A DNA stretch of 64,000 nt from Laetiporus sulphureus 93-53. Taxonomy: Eukaryota > Basidiomycota > Agaricomycetes > Polyporales > Laetiporaceae. The notes under the pieces were generated by a model. It was not told the DNA's origin. It was given only the letters and a program-made list of their open reading frames with translations, and made no database searches. Made by a program: the position numbers and the translations under genes. The DNA is taken from assembly GCF_001632365.1 (NCBI RefSeq), contig NW_024468532.1, positions 379,623 through 443,622 on the forward strand. Reading direction: 5' to 3'. Position 1 is the stretch's first letter; the number at the start of each line of letters is the position of its first letter. Shown here one piece after another: positions 34,461 through 45,193 of this stretch.

Positions 34461-37288
34461 TCACGCATCCTCCCCATCGTCCCTCCCGAACCCTCCGACC
34501 GGCTCATAGGTCGCCTCCGTCACGTCCCGCCTCCAGAACACATTCACGCCCCAGAAGAATCCGCAGATCGCCAGCACACCAAGTACGCCGACCGCCAGCG
34601 GCGCCCCATACTCAACGTACCACGGCGGGTAGTATGGCACCAGCAGCCGGTCGATTTGCACCACGCCGCCTGTGCCCCCGCCTGTCGTCGAGCGGCCCCA
34701 CGAGAGCACGCGCGCCCAGTCATTTGCCCCATTCTGCCCTCGCGCGCCCCGTACACCGACGACCGTGCCCTCCGAATCGCCCTCGAGAGCGCGGAAGACG
34801 ACGTCACCGTAGTATGTCGACTCCGAGGTATGCAGGGTCGCGTACGATGTGCTGTCGTCCATCGCTATCGGCCGGTTATTGTTCAGCACGTCTTCCATGT
34901 CCGTAATCGGCTCTCGGGCAGACGACGGGGAGCGGATCAGGTGCTGGCTGACAATGGCACGTAGGCGATCGCCATCAGCATAAAGTGTCGTTAAGTTCAC
35001 TTGCTTGAAAGCATCGTCTGTCGGGCACAATAACGTCCATCCAGACCCGCTCAACCCCTTCTCAGCCCATATCGACCCGTCCGGCGGAGCAGTACCATTC
35101 AATATCCAATCCATTCCGGCCTTGGTCATCATGGTCGCCATCGTCGTTCCCTTCGCTGCCTTGACGAGCTTGCCGATCGTGAGCTGCACGCTGCGCGGGA
35201 TCATGATGTCCGACACTTCGTGGATCACACCCGTCCGCGTGAGCATGTCGCGGGGTTGCAGCGCAGCCTGCATGCCTGCCCACCCGCCGCTCGCGTTGAT
35301 GACGACGGTCCCGTTCGGCCGGCGGTCCAGGTTTATGTCCGAGCCCTCCAGCGTGCCGAACGTGCGCTGACTCCCGTTTACTAGGTCCGTGGTGTACTCG
35401 ACGTCGACAAGCGCATGGTGCTCGATGACCCTCTCCAGGTCACGCTTTGACGAAGCTGCAAGCAGATGAGATGATACGAGCATCCCCAAGCGTTTGAAAG
35501 CACTGTTGCGTGGCATGAGGAGCGTGGTGCGCGGTGCTTTCTTCAGTATGGGTGCGAGGTTCGTGGAAAACACGGCAGCGAGGAAAGATGAGAGCTCGAG
35601 CGACGGCAGCGCTGTCTCCAGCGGATCTGCGGGAGGAGCAAGCGGCCGCGAGATGAAGTAGATCAATGTATTGTTAACCTCCACTGTTGATCATTGATCA
35701 GCGATTAACGGAACAGCAATCAAAGACGCTCGCAGAGAACGTACCGTGATCTCCGATAGTGCCCGCTCCTCCAAAGCGCACCGTCCGGCTCTTGTCCTTC
35801 TTCCCTCCTTCATCACTCACTTCAATCGCCATTACCTGCCTCCCACCAGCCAGTCCCCGCTCTTGTAGCGCCGTCTCCAACAGCATCCCGTCTGCCAATT
35901 TCTCCGGTGGCCACTTCCCCGGGATAAAGTGGTACCTCAGCGTGCGCTTCAGTTCCTCCGTTCCTGGCTTCGGCATCTCCCCATCATCTCCAAATAGGCT
36001 GATCACATCATCCCGCGGCGCGAGGATCGTGTATTCCGCGTGCGTGTCGTTCACGAGGGTCTCAAGGTCGACCGAGTGCAGAAGGGACACGAATGATGTG
36101 CAGTTCAGAGTGAGCAGATACTTCTCTGGCGTGAGTTGGAGCGCGCCTGGGGGCACCAAGAGCGATGACACGGTATGAATCACCCCATTCGATGCATAGA
36201 TGTCCGCCTCGGTCAAGGCCGCGGATGACACCATGACCTTGGACTCGTCCGACGCATCAATATGCAACTCGGACCCATCGAGTGTCGTCACTGAGAAAAG
36301 TCAGCGAGGTCGAGAAGATTCACGGAAGGGTACATACAGTTCAAGGATGGCGTGAAGGAAGAGAAATACTTGACATGTTTCTGTGCGACGGCATGCATGT
36401 GCATGATTCGTGTCAGATCGTCTGTCGCGTACTTGCTCTGTAGGTATAACTGTTCATAATGCGGCAAAGCCTCCCATGCGGCATTCTCCGGTAGGAAGAG
36501 CGTTAGTGCTGATGTGCTGTTCAGGAATGAACGGATTTCGGGCGTAAGCACGTTGGCAAAGTACGAAAGGGAGGGATGTTGGGATACAACAGTCGCTGAG
36601 TCATGGTAAGTAGACACGAGAGTCGCACATACTGTGAACACATACCCAAATCCGGAGGCATCTCAAGCATACCGCCAATTCCCAACAGTACGCCGTTCGC
36701 GGTGTCTACTTTATCCTTGACGACCTCCACGCCCTGCTTACCAAAGAAATCTACCCCTACCCATACACTCTCTTCTCTGAGTGATGTCCGCAGCGGCTGG
36801 GGCTCTCCGCCAAGCGTACCGCCTGGCAGGGGCATCCATGGTGGACCCGGAGGTGGCTCATGCGTAGGAGGCTCCGTGGGTGTGCGAGGGTAGAGCAACG
36901 TCTCGTGCACCTGAGGCGTCTGATCGGTTGGTAGCGTAGGTAACGTGTAATTAAGCAAATGGTAAAAGAGTTGCTGCCTGAGCTGCTCCTGTATATTGTC
37001 ACGCAGGCCGTCGTCCTGCAGCGCAGCGTTCCAGAAAGCATCCTTAGCGATAGCGTCGTTCGTCGGTGCGAAGAGAGTGCTGCCGTTCAGTCTGTTTAAA
37101 GTAGGGACGAGCTTGGCGCGCTGGAGCAGCTTAATGAGCGAGACGTAGTCGGGATCAGCGGAGAGCGCGTCTAAGAGGGTGGTCGACTGCGTGTGTGGAG
37201 GCTGCGCGGGCTGGAGGGGCAGCTGTGCTGGCGCAACGAGCGGGAGGAGGGCAAGCAAGGTATACGGAATGCACGTCCATGGCCACAT
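34461..37288 (-). CDS. Secreted/membrane protein with five fasciclin (FAS1) domains
   Basis: A signal peptide (WTCIPYTLLALLPLVAPAQL) starts at 37288. Five FAS1 units follow, each with the H1/H2 boxes: STLFAPTNDAI (about 37060), ALTLFLPENAAW (about 36480), YTILAPRDDVI (about 36010), TTLLMPRNSAF (about 35500) and WTLLCPTDDAF (about 35010). The matching YH/IH motifs are NGVIHTVSSLLVP (about 36170) and TGVIHEVSDIMIP (about 35210). Many N-glycosylation sequons are present. A single span (PLAVGVLGVLAICGFFWGVN) near the C-terminus and a short acidic cytosolic tail end at 34461. About 900 residues with three introns. FAS1 proteins mediate adhesion; some fungal members sit at the vacuole membrane (YLR001c-like). 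Localisation is not settled by sequence. Confidence 0.92.
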
Positions 37289-37824
37289 GTTGGGCAGGTG
37301 CCCGACGATGAGGAGGAGTGATGAAGGTAAAGGAAAGAAAAGGCGTGGACGAAGGCGTGCGGAACGGCGACTAAGGACTGCGGGCGCTTAGAGCGCATGA
37401 CGGCGATGAGCCGACCGTGGGAACTCCGCGATCCATTGCAGTACGCGATCACGTGGGTCGCAATATCCGCCTTCGATATGGGCGCTCATCACTGTTCGAC
37501 TTTCGAGTCAATCTCCTTTTCTATCTGCGTGTCGTTTTCTTTGCTCGTAGAAGACTGCGCACGCGGGACGCGCCGACTCAGCGCGCATTGAGTTTTAACC
37601 GGTGGTGAAAGGTGCCTGAATCAGCTAGCGATGTCACGCCGCCGAACCAGAGGCGATGAACACGAGGTACAGAGTCCGCCTCGTTCCCTGTCAGCCGCGG
37701 AGTATGTACACCTCACAGTTGAGTTGGGGTTATTTTTTATATACTTGACAGAATCGCGCGAAGCCCTAAGGTTTTTGCTGAGTGGGCAGATGCTCACGGA
37801 TGCGAGACAGTACACTATGCATCG
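37289..37824. other. Divergent intergenic region between the FAS1 gene and the unknown 37.8-kb gene
   Basis: A plus-strand TATA-like run (TTTTTTATATAC, about 37731-37742) lies some 85-95 bp before the ATG at 37825. An upstream ORF (37631) overlaps it in another frame and is probably not coding. Confidence 0.45.
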
Positions 37825-39172
37825 ATGCCCCGCAAACTCAGGACACAGGTCGAGGAAGTCTTTCGGCTCGACTCACTGCTTCCTGAAGAATGGTTGCACC
37901 GGGTGAGCACAGAAGCACATGGTAGCCATCCGATTGGTTGCTCACTTCTCACAGCCTTTCTACAACGTCCAGCCGTCCTCTTTTCGGCCGTTCATCCGTA
38001 GCGCTCATAAGCGTACACCTGAGTTGTTCTCCTCAGATGTATCCGCAACTGATGAAGATGGGAAGAGGTTATTGAATCAAGTCCTAACTGTCATCACTGC
38101 CTCGTTAAAGCTGCAGAAACTCGAAAGTTCTGACCGGCCGCGGAAGGAACATGACTACATACACAACGTGTAGGCGAAATGTCACGATTATCACAACAAT
38201 GTAACTGAACAATTCAATAGGTACTTTTTTCGGAGTCTCGCAATGACCATGAGTGATCACTTGTAAGGATCTCATTGTTTTCAATGAAGTTAGTCTGACA
38301 ATCACATCGCAGATCGCAGTGTAGCATTTCGCTTCCTCAACCTCTGAAACCTATCACCGATGACTCATTGCATTATCTCAATGCCAAAACTGCACTCCCT
38401 GACACATCCGTGTTCATCCCGGCTCACCGACTCAACGAGCTCCACCAAGAGTCCACTTCGCCGTACCGTGTCCTCCAAGGACACCCATCGATCATGGGTC
38501 CCGGGAACGGCGGGGAGACCGACTTCCGCTTCCAAGCGACGCCATGTACCGAGCTCAGCTCTCCGCTGAAGTTCCAGTTCGCTAGCAGCTTCTGGGAAGA
38601 TAAGCGGGACACTCAGAGTCCGGGGCATGCTTATCGCCAAAACATAATGTCGACCACCGCAGCACTACGCCAACTTCACGCGTTCGATATTGACTTGCCC
38701 GTCTTCGGCCTCATCTGGCAGCAGGGCGAAGTAACGGCTCACGTCGACTGGTGGGAGCACGGGGAGGATGAACAACATCCTGTAAGTAGATGCAAAGGTT
38801 GCGTAGAATACGTGATAACCAGCGCATCAGGTCATACGCTCTGCAGCGTACCCCGGTCCTGATGGCCATCCTGTCGGATCGGGAGGGCGTTTTCATCGCT
38901 GGGTGCTGAAAGAGCCTAGTGACATGCTGCAGGTCTTTCTTTTAGTCAGGAATATTGACCTGTGGACGGTAGGAACATTTCGGGAGCTTATCATAGAGGG
39001 CATAGAGAACCTGGTAGAGAGCGCTATGCACGACGGCAAAAAGATTAGACCGTGGAGAAGAAGCTCAGTCAAAGTGGCGAGATCGAGCGAAGGAGACCAG
39101 AAAAGACAGAGATCGGACGCGGTCGCATCCAACAGCTCTCCGACGCCCAAGCGCAGACGAAAGTTGTGTTGA
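37825..39172 (+). CDS. Basidiomycete protein of unknown function with basic C-terminal tail
   Basis: Starts MPRKLRTQVEEVFRLDSLLP at 37825. Exon 1 ends at a GTGAGC donor (37900) and resumes PFYNVQPSSFRPFIRSAHKR at about 37957. Later exons have DDSLHYLNAKTALPDTSVF, LPVFGLIWQQGEVTAHVDWW, GGRFHRWVLKEPSDMLQVFL and LWTVGTFRELIIEGIENLVE. The tail (GDQKRQRSDAV, PTPKRRRKLC) looks like a bipartite nuclear signal. About 360 residues, four or five introns. The beta-strand pattern LIWQQGEVTAHVDW followed by WVLKEPSDMLQVFLLV resembles families expanded in agaricomycetes, sometimes close to FunK1-type regions, but I cannot assign one. An earlier ATG (37631) is less likely because it is in another frame and precedes a TATA-like run. 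Confidence 0.7.
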
Positions 39173-40399
39173 CTGTCGCAGGGCGACGGCACGCACAAGG
39201 GGAGCCACACATCTGCTACATGCTACGCTCCGCCCTAACATGGCGGAGGACTTTCGTGCGTAGCATTCGCCTTGGGCTTGTGCAATCGGCCCGTCTCCAA
39301 ATTATTGACAATCGATACCAATTTTTTCTCTCGAGTCTCCAGCCAGCTACATTGTTCCTCCTTTATAGCCAAGATGAATCCGGATGGGACTTATTTTACA
39401 CGAATTGTCACGCACTAACGTAGCCCAGAGGGACGACATGTACGATACAATGATAGATCTTGTAAGGTATCTCACCACATCACACGACCGTTTCCTGTAA
39501 CACATACTATAGTAAAAATCACTGCGAGAAGATCTCCTTCGCGGAAGCAGAAACAAAAATACTGCTCCTGAGAGGTTTTTGGGAGCTGTTTTCCGCATCA
39601 ATGTTAAGAACAGATTTTTCTGTAACACACCCGTCGCAGAGGAGTTCCCCTACATTTCGATACTCAGCGCCCACCCTCGTCGCTGATTGCAGGCGCTTCC
39701 TGACTCTTCCGCCGCCGCAGAGCGCCGGATGAGTTCACTCCAGTACAATATGTTCTCCTACAATTCCTCGAAATTGGTGTTCAAGATTCTATAGCAAAAC
39801 GTGCAGTCGCCAACACTCTTCATCAAAATCGTTGGCAAGGGACGTGTTGAAGTGAAGCCGTTCGTGCTATTCTCAATGTGTATCGCCCACGATCCGACAA
39901 CCGCTTTGCATCTCTCGATGCTAGCGCGCATATAACGACGCGATGTATGCACACTTCATTTTACTTTCCTTCCTCCATAATCCAATGCTGACTCGAGCCT
40001 TGGAACATTCCTTATTCCCTCAAGGAAACACCATCATTCCATCATGGAGGACTCCTACAGATGATTGCTTTGCGAGGTCCGTGGACATCTATGAAAGATG
40101 GCAAGACAAACATATCGCAATTCGAGAAGTGTCTCTTACAAGTCTGCCCCTTGGCGACAGTTTACGGCGTTACGCCGGAAATGAACCAGTAACGCTCCAT
40201 TCTCAAGGCTCAACGCAGTGAGACATATCGATTCATTCCTCTTATGCTGTTCGATTCTCATGTTGCTCATCTTCCCAGCACAAAGCTAGGCAAGAAAACA
40301 GAAGTGCTACATCGCCCGATAAGTAGATTACAATCCTGACCGCAACCCTCAAACAACTCCATATTCATCACGCGAGTGCGGCGGCGCAAAGCGAGGACG
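39173..40399. other. 1.2-kb gap with no supported gene
   Basis: A plus-strand 92-codon ORF at 39943-40221 has no recognised domain and no splice partner. An imperfect inverted repeat lies near 39538-39602 (GCGGAA at one end, TTCCGC at the other), with an inner GCTCC/GGAGC stem. Otherwise nothing is seen. Confidence 0.35.
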
Positions 40400-41829
40400 T
40401 CAGAGGTTGTATGCAGAGTCCTTGAGCGACTGGGCGAACTGCTTCAGCTTGTCCTGCGTGGAGCTCACTTTGTGGATGTGGTTCGACAGTGCCCGCTGGG
40501 TCTCCTAAAAGCAGCGCAAGATGCCGTCGCGTCAGTGTCCTGGTCGGCTGCCATACGTGACGAGAAGGGACACGTACAGGTGAGTTGTTGTCGCGGTTCT
40601 TCACGAAGAGGCTGAGGTACTCCGCGACCTCCTTGGCCATCTGAAACTCGATTAGCAGACGATTGCGAGACGGATACCAGCGGCGTACAGCGTTCCAGGC
40701 AGCGGCGAGTTTCTCCTCTTCTGCGAGAAAAGTGGAGATGTCCATCTGGAGCTTTTCGAGCGCGGCCTGTGTCGCAGGCGTGTCCGCCTTATCACGAGCG
40801 TCAGCTTTCGCCACAGCCTCGATTTTCACATTTCGCGCAGCTTGCAGCTCCTTCCTCGCCGCTGCACCGGTGACGTTCAGTACGCGGAAGGGGTCAACAC
40901 ACAAATACGCTCACCAGCGAGCTCGGCCTCGAGCTGCTTCTTGTTTTCCGGAGTTTTGTCATCATCGTCATCGTCGCCGATCTTGCTGTCATGGTCCTTG
41001 GTCGCGTCCTGGTCTTTCTTGCGGCCGAGGATGCCTTTGGCCGAAGCCACGGCATTGCCGAGGTTCTTGAGGTTGTGCGTACCTTGCATCTCCGAGAGCT
41101 GGCGATGATGCGCGTGAGCAAGACATCCTACGCCTCCTGCATGGAACGCACCTGCTTCTGGATTTTGTCGACCTTGTCCTCAAGGCGCGTCACTTCATTA
41201 GTGGCGTCGTCCAGTGCGCGGTCGATCGCCTTGTCCTTAGCTTTGACGGTGGTCTCAAACTGCGTCTTGAATCGCACAGTGTCCTCCCCGGCGGCTTTGA
41301 CCTCTGCGGTCTGGTCCGCGCGCTTGGCGCCTTCTTGGAGTTGCTGCAACATCGAGCGCGGCGACGCATGTGAGCGAGCGTGCGGACATGAGGGAGGAAC
41401 TACTCGCACCTTGACTTGCGCAGTGAACTCGATGATGATGTCTGCGGTATAATCTGGGTTGTTTGCCTCGCTGTGGAACATGAGGTACTCTGGCAGGGAT
41501 GTTGAGCGAAGGCGCAGGACCAGAGCAAGCATGGGGCCGGTACTCACGAGTGATGATGCGCTCGAGGTCGACCTCGGTTTCTTTCGCCGCCTGGTTGGTC
41601 TTGTCAAGTTTCTGGTGATAATGCGCGATGTGAGCACAAGCAATGCTCAAAGGAGGAGGAGGAGGAGGGGACGAACCGGCAGGAGCGTCTGCCATGTGGA
41701 GAAGAGGCTGGTGTCGGCGTAGCCGTCGACGCGCTGGATGGGGACGACGAGGTCGACAACCTCGGTGCGCACTTCCTTGGCCTTGTGGCCGAGCACACGC
41801 ATGTCGTTGCTGAACACTGGAGCTGCCAT
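40400..41829 (-). CDS. Long coiled-coil alpha-helical protein, possible second component of a pore-forming pair
   Basis: Starts at 41829 and ends at the TGA 40400-40402; about 370-380 residues, six or seven introns, no signal peptide. Nearly all of it predicts as long amphipathic helices rich in Lys, Glu, Ala and Gln (about 41130-41340 and 40640-40860). A central Lys/Asp-rich linker has an aspartate run (about 40950-40975). No hydrophobic segment is long enough to cross a membrane. It lies head-to-head with two paralogous genes that do carry a hydrophobic hairpin. In bacterial two-component alpha-helical pore-formers (YaxAB/XaxAB, HBL/NHE) partners share the helical-bundle fold but differ in this segment, so it could be a partner. 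That is inference; a cytosolic structural coiled-coil protein is the alternative. Confidence 0.65.
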
Positions 41830-43159
41830 TGTGCGAGTACGAAAAAACTGTGGGGATTGGATGAAGGGGAGGGGGGATGGTGCTGCATAGACATAAGTAC
41901 TTTTGGGCCACCATCGTGGGCAGAGCGGTGTCACACGGTAAGAGAGAGCTCAAGGGGTGCCCAAAACGGCATGAAGCCTCCGGACGTCCGATTTCCCCGG
42001 AAGCAGGCGCTCGAGTGATCGATCACAATTAAGCGTGATAGACGCCAGGGATCGACACTGATCTTCCCCGCCACGTCCTGTGGCTCAGCCCACGCTCCCG
42101 CTGGTCCGCTGTCCGCGGCTTCATGACCAGCTTTCAAGTTTACAATGGGCTCAAGCGATACGCCAACAGCGGACGGGCCGAGCCTACAGCACCACAAACA
42201 CATCCCAATGGCCTTTGACCGGTTCCAACAGTCAATCGAAGCGGGTTGCAGGTCGATGCAATGTTTCTTGTACGCTCCCTGTTCAGGCTAGACTCTATCT
42301 CTTCTGCCGACAACACGCGATGACAACCTGACCGCGGAGTGGACTTGGGTACTCGGATTGCCGTTAGGATGCTGCGCACCAACATCCGGCCGCACCACAT
42401 CCACGACATAGCATGCTTGGCCTGTTCAATATGGGGATGGGGCACGACGGCCGACGTCGGTTCCGAACTGTCGTCTGACCAAGTCCCCTCTTTCACACCA
42501 TTCTCATCTTCCCTGCCTGTCAGGTCCTCCTCTTCACAACAAAGATCTGCCTATCCTAGGTTAGCATCATCGCCCTGATCTCCACCAACAATCTTCCCAG
42601 TGGTGCTGTCAGCCTACCACACCCCTGCTGCCCCGCAATTCATATTGTGTGGTTTGAATGTTTCTCACTGCCAAATGAGCTTCGTAATCCTCCGACACGA
42701 AACATGGCCGTCGTTTTCGCGGGAAATATCATTCTTCCTCGTACTAGGCTCCCGGGAGACAGCACAATGGCTTTCCAAAACGTCATGAAATTGCTCATAT
42801 GGCCACGTAGCATCCACAAAGTACTAAACTAGGACGTTGCGGCGACCACAAACCACCGGAAAACACGCACTCTATGTATTTGGGGCATTCGGCGAGACAC
42901 ACCGCCGGACAGAGGTTCCATGCAATGTGATCATCGGATGCGCCATGCCTGTTCCTCTCTCCCATATCGCTCCTGTTTGGCAGGGCCGTGCTCATCGCAA
43001 CAAGGTCCTGCACTTGCCTTTTCGACTCGACTCGACTCGACTTGGCTGTCTAAATAACTTCAGCCCAGATACAGCTGGTGTTCCCAACCTTCTGCCCTCT
43101 GCCACCCCACAATCCAAGCACCTTTCTCATACGAGTCAACATCTCCCTGCTCTGCCCCG
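41830..43159. other. 1.3-kb divergent intergenic region of the helical-protein cluster
   Basis: Separates the minus-strand coiled-coil gene from the first plus-strand hairpin protein. No supported gene. It contains a TCGAC short tandem repeat (43023-43041) and a TATA-like TCTAAATAAC (about 43049-43058) about 100 bp before the ATG at 43160. Confidence 0.45.
43023..43041. repeat. TCGAC pentanucleotide microsatellite
   Basis: Almost four tandem TCGAC units lie about 120 bp upstream of the start of the first hairpin-type helical gene, close to its likely core promoter. Confidence 0.8.
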
Positions 43160-44845
43160 ATGTCGCCCACGACTATCATCACGCTCTCGTCCAGCACGGA
43201 TCAGATCGAGAAGGAGGCGAAGAAAGACGTCGCAGCTGCATTCCCGGACGAGGCCTCCAAGGAGAAGGCAGGACAGGACCTGAGTAAAACCCTCAACGAT
43301 CCAGAGGTGAAGAAGAGGGCGTACGAAGATGTCAAGAGTCTCGCAAAGACGATCCGCGAGATCAGGGCCGGGTTCGTCAAGGTCGCTGGAGACTTTGTCG
43401 GCTTTGACGCTGCCGAATTCAAGGACAAGAACGGAACTGTCATCCAACTTGGCAAGAAGTGGCGGCCGTACATACAGGTTTGCGATGGCGATTCTTCTCG
43501 GCCGTAGTTCGAACTGACTGTATGCGTATTGCTGTAGAGGTTTGATGATACGCTTCAATACAGTCTGCAGCAAGCGACCGAGGCCGTCGTCATGATGAAG
43601 AGTACGTCCTTCATTTCAACTGTCCTTATGACCTTTCTGACGCTGCTGCATACTGCAGGCATCAACTCGGTGTTGGGCGCAGTCACTCCGGATCTCGGGA
43701 GCGACCTGCGCGTAGAGCTCGAAAGCTTTATGGAGGTCTGTGATCTATCTGCATACGCGCGAGAAACCGGTTCTCAACACAGTTATACACGCTCAGCAAT
43801 TGAAGAAAAAGGAGGGCCAGGCGATCCTCGTCAAAGGGAAGTTTACCCAGCTCGCGGACGATGTCCGCATTTTCATGAAGGAGGTCGACGTCGCGCTCGA
43901 CAAGGCGGAGGAGGCTATCAAGATCGACCTTGAGAAGGCCCAGAACCGTCTGAGCGATCTTAAACAGCAACTTGAGGAGTGCGTCGGTGCTCTTCGTTCT
44001 ATATTATCTTGTCAGTTGACCTAACGGTCCGCAAACTGGTAGTCTTGAAGCCAAGGTATGCATGCCACTTACCTTATCATGACGGTTGAATGCTCATGCT
44101 CGGGCATTCCGTAAGATCAAAGCCCTGACCATCGCGACTGTCTCTGAGGTGGTTGCTGGCGTTGGCGCAGCGGCGGTAGCTATCTTCACACTCAACCCAG
44201 TCGCTATCTTCGCTTCAGTGGTTTGTCGATCTCCATTTTGACTACTTTCTCCGCGACTGAGCTGTGTGCAGGGCTCGTTCATTGCGGCCATCGGCACCGG
44301 GATCGCCCTTGCGAAGGCAAAGAAAGAGAAAGAAAGTGAGTAGCTTATGAACCACGCGCCGAGATCGACAACAGTTCTAACTGCTGGGGGGCGTTAGAAT
44401 GTCAGGAGGAGATTGTGAAGGTAAACAAGGAGATCGAGTACTTGCAAGAACGACAGGAGCTGCTTAAGAAATATCGCAAGAGCCTGGAGGAAAGCAAGAA
44501 CACTATCAGCGAGGTCTCTACCAAGATCGAGACCATTGCCAACATTTGGAATACGGTCAGCGCGCTTTTTTCCGAGTACATGCCCGCGTGAGCTCATCGG
44601 GTGCATCAGATCAACCTGGATATGCATGCGCTTCACACAAGCCTGCACGAGAACATCGCGGACGGCCGTCCCATAACAAAGGCGAGTATCTTCGCTTTCT
44701 CGACCGCGCATGGACGTGACATCAGTACTGACGTCCCGCGCAGTTCTTCATCGCGAAGCTCGGGGTGGCAAAGGATATCTACAGCCACCTGATCTTGCTT
44801 CTCGAGACGTATGTCGAGGAGGTCCGGGCGGTTAACAAGAACTGA
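43160..44845 (+). CDS. Alpha-helical hairpin protein, candidate ClyA/YaxA-type pore-former (paralogue 1)
   Basis: The ATG at 43160 follows a CCCCG context; the stop is TGA 44843-44845. About seven introns, about 370-380 residues, no signal peptide. Exon 1 is a charged helical arm with the KRAYE motif (about 43315) shared with the gene at 45194. The middle (about 44110-44320, interrupted by one intron) is Gly/Ala/Val/Ile-rich and long enough for a membrane hairpin. Basic and coiled-coil residues follow (KAKKEKEK), and a C-terminal arm has the NIW-x-T-INLDMHAL motif (spliced near 44555-44620) also shared with 45194. Helical arm, hydrophobic hairpin, helical arm is the design of ClyA, HBL and YaxA/XaxA alpha pore-forming toxins. 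Homology needs a profile or structure search. Confidence 0.75.
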
Positions 44846-45193
44846 TGGGTGGAGCTGTGTGCCCGTGTCAAAGCTCCCGATCTTAGTGCGCATCTGTTTG
44901 CGATTGTAGGGTGGTTTTGTGATTGCTCCGGTTTCGAATTGTTTGTTCTTTACTGTTGCCGCTCGCGCTTCAGCACTGGCGCCGTGTGATCCGTAAAAAA
45001 ATCAGGCCAGGGCGTGATTAAAGAAACTTAGTTGTGAGAATGCATCCATTCGCGTTCTAACCGTGACAGTCCAAGGCGCTAGCTGCGCATGTCTACCAGT
45101 ATAAAGAGCCCCACTTTTCGAAGCATCCCATAGCTCCACTCCCACTCATCCCCCCCTCCTCACAGTAGCTATTTCACTTAAACAGACCCAATC
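44846..45193. other. Intergenic region and promoter of the second helical hairpin gene
   Basis: TATAAAG at 45100-45106 lies about 90 bp upstream of the ATG at 45194 and is the only clear element. Confidence 0.5.
45100..45106 (+). promoter_or_regulatory. TATA box of helical hairpin gene 2
   Basis: TATAAAG, 88 bp before the ATG at 45194, followed by a C/T-rich stretch (45115-45165) typical of fungal transcription starts in well-expressed genes. Confidence 0.6.

Noticed and set aside
34266..34964. 232-codon plus-strand ORF
   Set aside because: Shadow of the FAS1 gene on the other strand; Arg/Pro/His-rich composition typical of an antisense frame.
37631..37906. Upstream start for the 37.8-kb gene
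   Set aside because: The frame is not that of the following conserved exon, and a TATA-like run lies within it. The ATG at 37825 joins the next exon with a proper donor and acceptor.
39943..40221. 92-codon ORF in the gap before the helical cluster
   Set aside because: No domain, no promoter, no splice partner and no signal peptide. It is too weak to call a gene.
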